NCBI GenBank assembly: GCA_963740835.1
Contig: CAVUFH010000002.1
Location: forward strand, 558,001 to 622,000
Reading direction: 5' to 3'
Source: CAVUFH01 sp963740835
Lineage (GTDB): Bacteria > Actinomycetota > Acidimicrobiia > IMCC26256 > PALSA-610
Length of the DNA: 64,000 nucleotides
The notes under the pieces are model-generated. The model worked only from the letters and a program-made list of their open reading frames with translations, did no database searches and was not told where the DNA came from. Below, piece after piece: positions 18,472-27,981 of this stretch (position 1 is the first letter of the stretch; each line of letters opens with the position of its first letter). A program made the translations under genes and the position numbers.

Positions 18472-19497
18472 TCAGGAGACTGCGAAGGGGGCGTAGCTGC
18501 CGGCGAACGCCGATCCTCCGAAGAACCAACTCTCGATAGCGAAGCGTGCCTTCGACATGCTTGTGTGCGCGCCGGTCTGGTGAAGGCACAATTCGTCGAA
18601 GAAGACCGCGTCGCCCGGCCGGAAGATGGGTCGAACGATCGCAGTGTCGCCGGCAGCTTCCTCAGCGGCTCGTTGAGAGACTTGATGTTCGATCGATATG
18701 TCGTGGTCGTCAGTTCCGGTGGGTACCAACGCTTCGAGGCGACGCGGCACGATGTCGAGGCTCGGCGCGTCGACGCCGCAGTGCGAGAGCGCGACCCAAA
18801 GGTTCAACGACCGTACGTCACCCATGAACGAGCCGTCTTGGTGCCACGCTCCCTTGACGGACGGCTCGACTTTGCGAAGCGTCGTCTTCTGCGCCGAGAT
18901 CACAGGCATCTCGCCGAGGTATCCAGCGACAAGCTCGGGAACGCGTCCGGCGGCGAACAACTCCATGAGATCGAACGCGAGGGTCGGTGAGTCGATCGCG
19001 AGGAGGGCACCCCCCTTCTCGATCCACGAACGCGCCGGCGTGCGGTACGGACCCGCGAACTGGAATGGCTCGTAGTAGCCCGGCGTCGTCTCTCGTCCCG
19101 TGGCGTCGACCGCGCGTTCCTTGAACGCGTGGTCGATCTTGTTCGCGAAGCGCGTCGCCTCGTCAGTGTCGACAAGCCCGCGCACGAGCATGCAGCCGTA
19201 GCGCAGGATCGCGGCGCGCAACACGGAAGGCGAAAGGTCGGAGGGCTGGAACTCCGGAAGTTGCGGCCCTTCGGGAACACGATCGAAGTTCGGCGTGGGG
19301 TAGCTGGCTTGGCTTTCAACCTTGTCGGTCAAGCGGACGCCTGCCAGATGGCGAAGCCGCAGGAGCCGGCGTTCGGCGTCAGGATCGCGATGCGCGCGCG
19401 TGCGCTCGGTGAGCTGCGCGATCTCGGCGAGCAGCTCGCTCGTGCTCCCCGAGAACTCGTGCGCGGTCGCCGATCGTGCGGCGTCGCCGTTCGCCAT
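18472..19497 (-). CDS. phytanoyl-CoA dioxygenase (PhyH)-like enzyme
   Basis: The 341-residue protein carries the Fe(II) facial triad of PhyH-type 2-oxoglutarate dioxygenases: HxD in GAWHQDGSFMG (about residue 225) and a distal His in FFDELCLHQTGAH (about 310). A basic region after it may hold the 2-oxoglutarate Arg. The first 80 residues form an Arg-rich helical extension. It is divergent from the aminotransferase gene with about 200 bases between. The substrate could be a lipid or a small secondary metabolite. Confidence 0.75.
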   Translation of the reverse strand: MANGDAARSATAHEFSGSTSELLAEIAQLTERTRAHRDPDAERRLLRLRHLAGVRLTDKVESQASYPTPNFDRVPEGPQLPEFQPSDLSPSVLRAAILRYGCMLVRGLVDTDEATRFANKIDHAFKERAVDATGRETTPGYYEPFQFAGPYRTPARSWIEKGGALLAIDSPTLAFDLMELFAAGRVPELVAGYLGEMPVISAQKTTLRKVEPSVKGAWHQDGSFMGDVRSLNLWVALSHCGVDAPSLDIVPRRLEALVPTGTDDHDISIEHQVSQRAAEEAAGDTAIVRPIFRPGDAVFFDELCLHQTGAHTSMSKARFAIESWFFGGSAFAGSYAPFAVS

Positions 19498-19695
19498 CCG
19501 TGTCCCATTCGCCGGCCGCGGTCGTTGTCGGGCCAAGACGATAGACGGTATTGCGATCGCCGTCGACCGACCCACAGCTTCCAAATTGCGCGCCGAATGC
19601 GGACGTCGTTCAGGATGGCCGGCGAGGCCTGATCGATCTCGAGGTCGCTCGAATGCGCCGCCGAGCGGGGCTCTGTACTCACTAACCTTGCCGGC

Positions 19696-20871
19696 ATGGA
19701 GTTCCGCCGGATCAACGCCCTTCCTCCGTATGCGTTTGCGCAGATCGACGCATTGAAGGTGCAGCTCCGGCGAGCTGGTGAGGACGTCATCGACCTCGCG
19801 TTCGGCAATCCCGACATTCCGTCGCCGCCGGTCGCCGTGGAGAAGCTCGTCGAGGCGGTGCGCAACCCGCGCAACCATCGGTACTCGACGAGCCGCGGGA
19901 TCCCGAAGCTGCGCGAGGCGGTTGCCGAGCTGTATCAACGCACGTTCGGTGTCACCCTCGACTTCGAGACCGAGATCTGTTCGACGATCGGTGCGAAGGA
20001 AGGCTTCTCCCACCTGATGCTCACGCTCGTCGGACCGGGTGACACCGCGCTCGTCCCGAGTCCGTCGTACCCGATCCACATCTGGGGTCCGATCCTCGCC
20101 GGCGCGGGCGTGCACTACGTGCGCATGGGTCCCGGCCAAGACTTCTTCGAGAACCTGCGCGCCGCGTACGAGCAGGCGTGGCCGCGGCCGCGCGTGATCG
20201 TCACGTCGTTCCCGCACAACCCGACCACCGCGTGCGTCGACCTCCCGTTCATGGAAGAGCTCGTCGAGTTCGCACGCGACCGCGACATCGTCGTCGTCAA
20301 CGACTTCGCGTACGCCGATCTCGGTTTCGACGGTTACCAACCGCCGTCGATCCTGCAAGTGCCCGGCGCCAAGGATGTCGCGGTCGAGTTGTACTCGCTG
20401 ACGAAATCGTTCTCGATGGCGGGCTGGCGGATGGGGTTCCTCGTCGGCAACGCGGAGATCGTCGCCGCGCTCGGCAAGCTGAAGTCGTACCTCGACTACG
20501 GCTCGTTCCAGCCCATCCAGATCGCGGCAACGGTGGCGATGAACGAGGCGCCCGACTTCCCGCAGGAGATGAACGAGATCTACCGCGGCCGCCGGGACGC
20601 GTTGATCGACGGGCTCGCCCGAATCGGGTGGCACATCGAGCGGCCCAAGGGGACGATGTTCGTCTGGGCACCCATCCCCGAGCCCTACGCCGAGATGACG
20701 AGCATCGAGTTCGCGACGATGGTCGTGCAGGAAGCGAAGGTGGCGGTGTCGCCGGGCTCCGGGTTCGGTCCCGGCGGCGAGGGCTTCGTGCGCTTCGCGC
20801 TCGTCGAGAACGAGCAGCGCATCCAGCAGGCCATTCGCCACCTGCGCAAAGGCCTCACCAAGCTCGGCTGA
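19696..20871 (+). CDS. PLP-dependent aminotransferase class I/II (AlaC-like)
   Basis: The 391-residue enzyme shows GNPDIPSPP at the substrate loop, FPHNPTTAC, an NDFAYADLGFDG cofactor Asp/Tyr segment and the PLP Lys in SLTKSFSMAGWRMGF (about residue 237). The whole pattern is that of bacterial alanine/glutamate-pyruvate aminotransferases of the AlaC type. Length is normal for the family. Confidence 0.87.
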   Translation: MEFRRINALPPYAFAQIDALKVQLRRAGEDVIDLAFGNPDIPSPPVAVEKLVEAVRNPRNHRYSTSRGIPKLREAVAELYQRTFGVTLDFETEICSTIGAKEGFSHLMLTLVGPGDTALVPSPSYPIHIWGPILAGAGVHYVRMGPGQDFFENLRAAYEQAWPRPRVIVTSFPHNPTTACVDLPFMEELVEFARDRDIVVVNDFAYADLGFDGYQPPSILQVPGAKDVAVELYSLTKSFSMAGWRMGFLVGNAEIVAALGKLKSYLDYGSFQPIQIAATVAMNEAPDFPQEMNEIYRGRRDALIDGLARIGWHIERPKGTMFVWAPIPEPYAEMTSIEFATMVVQEAKVAVSPGSGFGPGGEGFVRFALVENEQRIQQAIRHLRKGLTKLG

Positions 20872-20941
20872 CGCGGCCGTTCCGGCGCGCCCGGGCAACT
20901 CGGGGGCGTCGCTGTCGCAGGCGTCGGCGAAGATGGTCGGC

Positions 20942-23762
20942 ATGTCCGCCGACGCCCACTACCGCCTCGGGCACCGCCGCCTCGGGCGGGGAGTGATCGT
21001 CAATGCCGGCGACCCGCTGCCCGAAGGGTGGGACGGCGTCGCGCGCGTGGCGATCGACGATGCGGTGTTGGTCGCGCCGGGCCCGGTCGTGGCGCGGCTG
21101 CACGACGCGTGGGCGCGACGCGAGCCGGTGGTCATCGACCTCGGCGTCGATGTCGCGGCTCTGCGCACGCCGGAGACGGATGATCGCCCCCCGTACGAAC
21201 TCACGCCCGCGTTCGAGTTCGCGCGCGAGCACCTGTACTTCCTCGCCCGGTCGAACAACTACGACGCGCGTACCGGACGGCTGCTGTGGGGGCCGAGCTT
21301 GGAGGCGGCCCGGCTCGGCGCGACCGAAGGCGGCCCGCTCGATGTCGTGCTCCCGGACGGGACGCCCGCGTGGCTCGACGGCGGACCGCGGCGGGGGTGC
21401 CCCCAGGTGTCGAGGGCGCGATCGTGCACCGGGTGCGGGTGCAGCACGGTGACCTGACGCCCGACGCCGACGTCGAAGTCGTCACCGATCGGGCTGCCGA
21501 TCTCGCGCCTGATCAGCTCGCGGCGGTCGCGCACACGGGCGGTCCGGCCCGGATCGTCGCGCCCGCTGGTTCCGGCAAGACGCGTGTGCTCACCGAGCGG
21601 TTCCGCTTGCTTGTGGCGCAGCGCGGTTGGGGTCCGGCGCCGGTGTGCGCGGTCGCGTACAACGTGCGCGCCAAGTTCGAGATGGAGCAGCGGCTCACCG
21701 ACGTGGGGCCCGGCGCGCTGCGAAAGATCCGGACGTTGCACGCCCTCGGCTTCGACATCGTGCGCCGCTCGCGCGACATCCAGGACGTGCTCACCGAGTG
21801 GGACGTACGCCGGCGCATCGAACCGCTGCTCCCGATTCGTCCGCGCGCGAACACCGACGTGTACGCGCCCTACCTCGAGGCGCTCACGGAGGTGCGTCTC
21901 GGACTCGTCCCGCCCGCCGAGGTCGAGACGCGGCGCGACGATGTCGAGGGATTCGCGGTGATGTTCCAGAAGTTCCGCGACCGTATGGCCACCGACCGCG
22001 TCGTGGATCACGACGAGCAGATCTACGGTGCGCTCGAGGTGCTGCTGACGAACGTCGCGATCCGGCGCGAGCTCCAGGCAGAGTGCCGGCACCTGCTCGT
22101 CGACGAGTTCCAGGACCTCACGCCCGCACAACTGCTGATGCTGCGCTTGGTCGCGGCGCCCGCGTACGACGTGTTCGGCGTCGGTGACGACGACCAAGTG
22201 ATCTACGGCTACGCGGGCGCGGACCCCGCGTTCCTCGTCGACTACGACCGGTTCTTCCCCGGCGCCGCACACCTCCAGCTCGAGGTCAACTACCGCTGCC
22301 CGGCCGATGTGGTCGGCGCGGCGGCGAACCTGCTCAGTTACAACCGCGTCCGCGTCCCGAAGACGATCCGCGCCGCGAAGCCGGCCGGCGCGGCGGCAAT
22401 GACGACAGGCCGGCACGCACCCGAGCAGTTGCCCGGTGCCGCGCTCGGGCAGGTGCGGGAGTGGCTCGACCGCGGCGCGGACCCCGGTGACATCGCCGTG
22501 CTCACGCGCGTCCGTTCGGTGTTGCTCGGCATACAGGTGCTGTGCGCGCAGTCCGGCATCCCCGCCAACGCGCCGATCGGGATCGAGGTGCTCGATCGCA
22601 CCGGCACGCGCACCGCCCTCGCGTACCTGCGGCTCTCCGTCGGTGCCGCGAGCGATGCGCTCTCGGGCCCCGATCTCGCGATCGCGGCACGCCGGCCCAG
22701 CCGTTCGCTGCGGCGCGAATTGCTGCAGCGGGTGGCGAGCCGCAAGCAGTGGCGCAGCAATGCGCTGCGCGGTCTTGCCGCAACCGGGAGCGGTCGGCTC
22801 GACGACTTCCTCGACGACCTCGACACCCTCGCCGCGGAACTGCGAGCCGGTGCCGACACGGAGATGTTGCTCAGGTTGGTGCGCGACACCATCGGGCTCG
22901 GCGGTGCGCTCGAGACGCTCGACCGCGGCGGGCGCGGGCCCGACGCGAGTCACCGCGACGATCTCAACGCGCTCATCTCGGTGGCCGGGCTCGCGCCCGA
23001 TCCGGCCGGCTTCGAGCCGTGGTTGCGCAGCGTGCTCGACCGCCCGCGCGTCGACGCCGCCGCGGGTGAGGTCACGCTTTCCACCGTGCACCGTGTCAAA
23101 GGCATGGAGTGGCCGAACGTCGTCGTGCTCGGCGTCCACGACGGCCTGATGCCGCACCACCTCGCCGACGACGTCGAGGAGGAGCGCCGGGTGTTCCACG
23201 TCGCGTTGACGCGCGGCGACACCGCGGTGCACCTCGTCGCCGAGACGCCGGCCCGCGCGCGGTTCCTCGACGAGATCGAGCGGCCCGCGCCGGCGCCCAC
23301 GGCTGTCGCGTCCGCTCCGACCCGCGTCCGTCCGGCTGCCACGCGCGGCTTCGTGGCCGAAGTCGGGATGGAACTGACCTACGCCGGCTCCGCCGGCGCG
23401 GTCACCGAGCTACGGCCCGAGGCGGCGGTGATCGCGGCCGACGACGGCGCATCATTCGTGATCCCGTACGGCGAGCGCGTCGAGCACGACGGTCGGCGCG
23501 CCCCCTCCTCGCGCCCGAAGGCGTGACGCTCGGCGCGGCCGACGACAAACTGCTCGACGCCCTGAAGGGGTGGCGACGCGACCGGGCCCGGGCCGACAGC
23601 GTGCCCGCCTACGTCGTGCTGCACGACGCGCACCTCCAGGGCATCGCGGCCCGGAGGCCGCAATCGCTCGCCGAGCTCGCGCGCTGCCCGGGCATCGGGC
23701 CGACGAAGCTCGAGCGCTACGGCGACGAGATCGTCGCGGTCGTCGCGGATGTAGCGTCCTGA
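20942..23762 (+). CDS. UvrD2-like superfamily I helicase with HRDC domain, two frameshifts
   Basis: Joined frames give about 940 residues: an N-terminal extension of about 160, then a UvrD/Rep motor (Walker A APAGSGKTR, motif II VDEFQDLTPAQL, VGDDDQVIYGYAGAD, VNYRCP, STVHRVKGMEWPNVVVLGV, HVALTRGD) and a C-terminal HRDC domain (DALKGWRRDRARADSVPAYVVLHD...). Adding one G to the run at 21393-21397 and one C to the run at 23501-23505 restores a single frame, so both look like lost homopolymer bases. Domain order matches mycobacterial UvrD2, a 3'-5' repair helicase; the N-terminal extension is unusual. Confidence 0.8.
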
Positions 23763-23764
23763 CG

Positions 23765-24190
23765 GTGGAGCTGTCCGCTGACGTTCGTGCGATCGTCGAC
23801 TCGGACACGCTCGCGCACGTCGTCACCCTCGACGTCGACGGCGCGCCGCACGTGACCCTCGCGTGGCTCGGTCGCGACGGCGACGAGCTGCTGATCGGTA
23901 CGCTGTTCGACCAGCGGAAGCTGCAGAACATCCGCCGGGACCCACGCGTCTCGATCTCCGTCGAGGTGGGCCGGCGCAACGAGCAGGGTCTCGACGAGTA
24001 CGTCGTGCTCGAAGGCGCCGCGCGTGTCATCGCAGGCGGCGCACCCGAGCTGCTCCAACACCTCGCAATCACCTACCTCGGCCCCGACGTGAAGTTCCCG
24101 CCCATGGACGACCCACCCGCCGGCTTCACCGTGCGCATGACGGTGGAACGGGTGCGCGGCGTCGGGCCGGATGGGTTCCGCCGCGCGTAG
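23765..24190 (+). CDS. PPOX-class (F420-type) flavin/deazaflavin-binding protein
   Basis: The 141-residue product is a split-barrel protein of the TIGR03618/Rv1155 type: LAHVVTLDVDGAPHVTLAWLGRDGDELLIGT, then KLQNIRRDPRVSISVE. Many relatives bind F420 or FMN. GTG start two bases after the helicase stop, so it may be co-transcribed. Substrate unknown. Confidence 0.8.
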   Translation: MELSADVRAIVDSDTLAHVVTLDVDGAPHVTLAWLGRDGDELLIGTLFDQRKLQNIRRDPRVSISVEVGRRNEQGLDEYVVLEGAARVIAGGAPELLQHLAITYLGPDVKFPPMDDPPAGFTVRMTVERVRGVGPDGFRRA

Positions 24191-24198
24191 CGCGTGGA

Positions 24199-24783
24199 TC
24201 AGCGCGTCAGTCCGCGCAGGCAGAACGCGACTGCGAGGTCGGCGATCCGATCGACCGGTTCGCTCGCTTCCACGAGGTAGTGCCGGGTGAGCTCGGACAC
24301 GACGCCGTGGATGCCGTGCGCCAGCATCTCCGGGTCCTCGTCGACGATGCGCCCTTCGACGATGCCGTCCTTGAGGTGGCGGATCGTGTCGCCGATCGCG
24401 ATCTCGCGGTTGCGTTGCAGCACCGGTGCGAACGTCTCGTCGGTCGCCGCGAACGCGATGATCGAGAAGTACTCGCGGTGCGCTTGGAACCACGCGAGCG
24501 TGGTGCGGATCCCGAGCTCGATACGGCGGACCGGATCGGGTTCGTCGCCGATCGACTGCTGCTGCTGCTTGCGCAGGCTGTGGTTCGACGACTTCAACAG
24601 CTCGGCGAGCAGCTCCTCCTTCGAGGAGAAGTACCAGTAGAAGACGCCTTTGCCGACGCCGAGCGCTTCGACGATGTCCGACACCGACGTGGGGTGATAG
24701 CCGCGTTCGGCGAACAGCCGGGCCGCGCAGGTGATCAACTGCTCACGCCGTTCACGACCGCGTTGCGTGAGTTTCCTGCGCAT
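24199..24783 (-). CDS. TetR-family transcriptional regulator
   Basis: The 194-residue regulator has a clear N-terminal HTH (LITCAARLFAERGYHPTSVSDIVEALGVGKGVFYWYFSSKEELLAELL) and a helical ligand-binding domain. The ATG at 24783 lies about 22 bases after a perfect inverted repeat, its probable own operator. A GTG at 24792 is an alternative start. The effector may be an acyl-CoA, as for many TetR proteins in such settings, but that is inference. Confidence 0.87.
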   Translation of the reverse strand: MRRKLTQRGRERREQLITCAARLFAERGYHPTSVSDIVEALGVGKGVFYWYFSSKEELLAELLKSSNHSLRKQQQQSIGDEPDPVRRIELGIRTTLAWFQAHREYFSIIAFAATDETFAPVLQRNREIAIGDTIRHLKDGIVEGRIVDEDPEMLAHGIHGVVSELTRHYLVEASEPVDRIADLAVAFCLRGLTR

Positions 24784-24805
24784 CGCGTCCACGCTAGTCG
24801 CCGAC

Positions 24806-24821
24806 TTGACCGCTCGGTCAA
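24806..24821. promoter_or_regulatory. TetR-type operator palindrome
   Basis: TTGACCGCTCGGTCAA is a perfect 7-2-7 inverted repeat just upstream of the regulator start, the usual position and form of a TetR autoregulatory site. Confidence 0.7.
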
Positions 24822-24970
24822 CAACCCGAGGGCGCGCACCGGCCTCCGAGCGTGGGTCATCCACGCGTCACTCGTTCGTCGATGGCACGTGACACGCGCG
24901 AGACCCGGTCGTGACACCGCGGGCGGACACTTGCCCCGTACCCCAGAGGCGCGACAGAGGAGGTCATTGC

Positions 24971-25141
24971 ATGCGCCGTCTGATCACCTCGCTGTTCCAT
25001 GGTGTCGGCTTCGAGCTGGGATCGGGCCGGGCCGTGGCCAACGTGCGAGGCGATCTCGCGGACCTCGAGCGGGCGCTCGCATCGGTCGATGCGCTCGCGG
25101 CCCGGTTGGCTGCCCGTGCTGCGTACGGACGCGCAGCGTGA
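24971..25141 (+). CDS. small hypothetical protein, 56 residues
   Basis: A 56-residue open frame with a strong GAGGAGGT site eight bases before its ATG. It starts MRRLITSLFHGVGFELGSGR and ends in an Ala/Arg-rich amphipathic helix. No family recognised. Divergent from TetR and upstream of PlsC, possibly in one transcript with it, although a GTGAGC-GT-GCTCAC hairpin at 25139-25152 follows the stop. Confidence 0.55.
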   Translation: MRRLITSLFHGVGFELGSGRAVANVRGDLADLERALASVDALAARLAARAAYGRAA

Positions 25142-25267
25142 GCGTGCTCACGCAGTTCGCACGACGGGAGCCACCGGCACCTCGGCGTCAAGCGGTGCTC
25201 GGAGGCCGCACGGTTCACCGAGACCAGTACCGGCGTAGCCTTCTCCCGAACGGGGGAAGGGAAACAC

Positions 25268-25991
25268 GTGCTCTATTGGGTGGTCAAGGGAACGCTGACC
25301 CCGGTCCTGCGGACGGGGTATCGGATCCACATCGAGGGCAAGGATCACGTCCCCCGTGATGGTGCGGCGATCATCGCTGCCAACCATCGTTCGTTCCTGG
25401 ATTCGATCTTCCTGCCGCTCGTGATCCCGCGGCGGGTCACGTTCGTCGCCAAGGCCGAGTACTTCGACGACAAGAAGACGGCATGGTTCTTCCGGGGCGT
25501 CGGGCAGATCCCCATTCGCCGCGAGGGAGGGAGCGCGAGCGAACGGGCGCTCGATTCGGCGATGGAGGTGCTGCGTGACGGCGGTGTCTTCGGCATCTAC
25601 CCCGAAGGCACCCGCACGCGCGACGGCTACATGCACCGCGGCCACACCGGCGTGGCCCGGTTGGCAATGCGATCCGGCGCACCGGTGATCCCGGTCGGGC
25701 TCATCGGCACCGATGAGGTGCAGCCCACCGACAAGAAGATGCCGCGGTTGTTCAAGCGCGTCGCGATTCGCTTCGGTGAACCGCTCGAGCCCGCCGCGCT
25801 ACGGCGATCGCCCCAGCGACCGCCTCGCGTTGCGCGAGTACACCGACGAAATCATGTACGAGATCGCGCAGCTCTCCGGGTACGAGTACGTCGACACGTA
25901 CGCGACGCGCCAGGCCGACGGCATCTCGTCCGAAGTCGCGCACGTCGCGTCGTACGCGGAAGCCGACGCGCTCGCGTCGGCCGCTTCTTAG
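25268..25991 (+). CDS. 1-acyl-glycerol-3-phosphate acyltransferase (PlsC-like), frameshifted
   Basis: The protein has the acyltransferase motif NHRSFLDS (HX4D), the GQIPIRREGG block and the EGTR motif (YPEGTRTRDG), typical of PlsC enzymes that make phosphatidic acid at the membrane. After GEPLEPA the frame breaks; one extra base in CCCGCCGCGC (25790-25800) separates it from the tail RYGDRPSDRLALREYTDEIMYEI. The intended product is about 240 residues. GTG start preceded by GGGGGAAGGG. Confidence 0.8.
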
Positions 25992-27478
25992 TCGCGAGCC
26001 CAGTCGCGGGAACGGTCCACCGCGCGCCGCCACTCGGCCAATCGCTCGGCGCGCTCCGTCTCGCTCATCTCCGGCTGGAACGATGCTTCGGATCGCCAGG
26101 TCGCGTTCACCGTCGCGGGCGCGTCCCAGACGCCTTCGGCAAGGCCGGCGAGGAACGCGGCACCGAGCGCGGTGGTCTCCTGGATCGCGGCGCGCTGCAC
26201 CGGAACGCCCAACACGTCCGCCTGGAACTGGCACAGGAGGTCCATGACCGACGCGCCGCCGTCGACGCGCATCTCGGGCAATGTCGTGCCGCTCGCGGCG
26301 ATGATCGCCTCGACCACGTCGGCGGTCTGCAGCGCCATCGCTTCGACGACCGCGCGGGCGATGTGCGCACGCGTCGTGCCGCGCGTGATGCCGACGATCG
26401 TGCCCCGAGCGTACGGATCCCACCACGGCGCACCGAGGCCGGTGAACGCAGGCACCACGTACACGCCGCCGGTGTCGGGCACCGAAGCCGCGAGCGGACC
26501 GGTCTCCGCCGCGTCGGCGATGAGCTCGAGGCCATCGCGCAGCCACTGCACCGCGGCGCCAGTGACGAAGATCGCGCCTTCCATCGCGTACGACACGACA
26601 CCGTCGAGCGACCAGGCAACGGTCGTAAGCAACCCGTCGACCGGGCGCGGCAGCGTTGCACCCACGTTCGTGAGGACGAAGGAACCGGTGCCGTACGTGT
26701 TCTTCGTGAGGCCGGGGTCGACGCAGGCCTGGCCGAAGAGCGCGGCCTGCTGGTCGCCGGCGATGCCGCTCACCGGCACAGCCAGACCGGCGGCGCAGTC
26801 GGGGCGCGTCGTGCCGAGCCGACCGCTCGACGCCATGACCTCGGGGAGACACCCGGCCGGCACGCCGAACAAGTCACACAGCTCGGCCGACCACCCGAGC
26901 GCGCCGATGTCGAAGAGCATCGTGCGGCTCGCGTTGGACGGGTCGGTCGCGTGTACGCCGTCGTCGACACCGCCGGTGAGGCGCCACAGTATCCACGCGT
27001 CGACGGTGCCGAACGCGAGGTCGGCGTCGTTCACGACGCCGCCCGGGCCGAGCAGCCACTCGAGCTTGGTCGCCGAGAAGTACGGGTCGAGGACCAGTCC
27101 GGTCAGCTCGCGGATGCGAGGCTCCTCGCCCGCGGCGCGGAGCGCGTCGCAGCGCGCCGCAGTACGGCGGTCCTGCCACACGATCGCCCGATGGCGCGGG
27201 ACGCCCGTGCGCCGGTCCCACACCACCACGGTCTCCCGCTGGTTGGTGATCCCGATCGCGGCGACCGTCTCGCCGAGCTCGGCGACCTCACCCGCGACCT
27301 CGCCGAGCGTCTCGAGCGTCACCCGCCAGATGTCCTCGGCATCGTGCTCGACCCAACCCGGCTTCGGGAAGTGCTGCGGGAACTCGCGGTACGAACGGGC
27401 GCGCGGCACGCCGTGTTCGTCGACGGCGAACGCGCGCACGCCGGTGGTGCCGGCGTCGATCGCGATCACGATGGGCAT
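25988..27478 (-). CDS. glpK: glycerol kinase
   Basis: The 496-residue FGGY kinase starts MPIVIAIDAGTTGVRAFAVDEHG and has GITNQRET, VWQDRR, GIAGDQQAALFGQ, KNTYGTGSF, the FGGY signature GLGAPWWDPYARG and the DGGAS...QFQAD segment, all characteristic of GlpK. It phosphorylates glycerol to glycerol-3-phosphate. It converges on the PlsC gene, sharing four end bases, a sensible pairing for glycerolipid synthesis. The start overlaps the end of the PH-like gene. Confidence 0.93.
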   Translation of the reverse strand: MPIVIAIDAGTTGVRAFAVDEHGVPRARSYREFPQHFPKPGWVEHDAEDIWRVTLETLGEVAGEVAELGETVAAIGITNQRETVVVWDRRTGVPRHRAIVWQDRRTAARCDALRAAGEEPRIRELTGLVLDPYFSATKLEWLLGPGGVVNDADLAFGTVDAWILWRLTGGVDDGVHATDPSNASRTMLFDIGALGWSAELCDLFGVPAGCLPEVMASSGRLGTTRPDCAAGLAVPVSGIAGDQQAALFGQACVDPGLTKNTYGTGSFVLTNVGATLPRPVDGLLTTVAWSLDGVVSYAMEGAIFVTGAAVQWLRDGLELIADAAETGPLAASVPDTGGVYVVPAFTGLGAPWWDPYARGTIVGITRGTTRAHIARAVVEAMALQTADVVEAIIAASGTTLPEMRVDGGASVMDLLCQFQADVLGVPVQRAAIQETTALGAAFLAGLAEGVWDAPATVNATWRSEASFQPEMSETERAERLAEWRRAVDRSRDWARD

Positions 27479-27873
27479 GTGTCGCCCTCCTTCGGGCGGA
27501 CCAGCGCGGCCGCGACTTCCGCGCTGTCGAGGCCGGATCCGAGATCGAAGCGCAACGGCTTGCGCTGGAAGCCCGTCACCTGCAGACGGCGCAGGGGAGT
27601 CCGGCCCGTGTCCTCGACGACGATCCGCTCGAACCACTCGTCGAAGACCTTGCGCAGGGGCCGGCGGGTGAAGAAGCCGCACGACCACAGCACGAGGCGG
27701 CGGTCGGTGAGGACCACGTAGTCCCGGTGACGCGAACCGAGAAGCCAGTTGTAGCGGCCGTCACGCGAGATCCACGCACGCGTCCAGGCCTTGAGCTGTT
27801 CGTCGTCGACGAGTTGCGGAGTGATCAGGTCACGCAACCGAACGCCGGCCCGGCTGCGCCCGAAATCCACCAT
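27466..27873 (-). CDS. hypothetical protein with PH-like beta-barrel
   Basis: The 135-residue protein has a beta-rich pattern (DYVVLTDRRLVLWS... RIVVEDTGRTPLRRLQV... KPLRFDLGSG) resembling bacterial PH/GRAM-like domains often seen in actinobacteria. No catalytic residues are apparent. Its stop overlaps the start of glpK by 13 bases. Function unknown. Confidence 0.6.
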   Translation of the reverse strand: MVDFGRSRAGVRLRDLITPQLVDDEQLKAWTRAWISRDGRYNWLLGSRHRDYVVLTDRRLVLWSCGFFTRRPLRKVFDEWFERIVVEDTGRTPLRRLQVTGFQRKPLRFDLGSGLDSAEVAAALVRPKEGDTCPS

Positions 27874-27981
27874 CAGTGGTGTTCCCCCAACATGCTCCGA
27901 TCCGCGCCGCGAAGCGCGGCAGGATAGGACAGCCATGATGGTGATCGGGGGCACGACGAGCATGACGAGAGTGAGGCTCCG

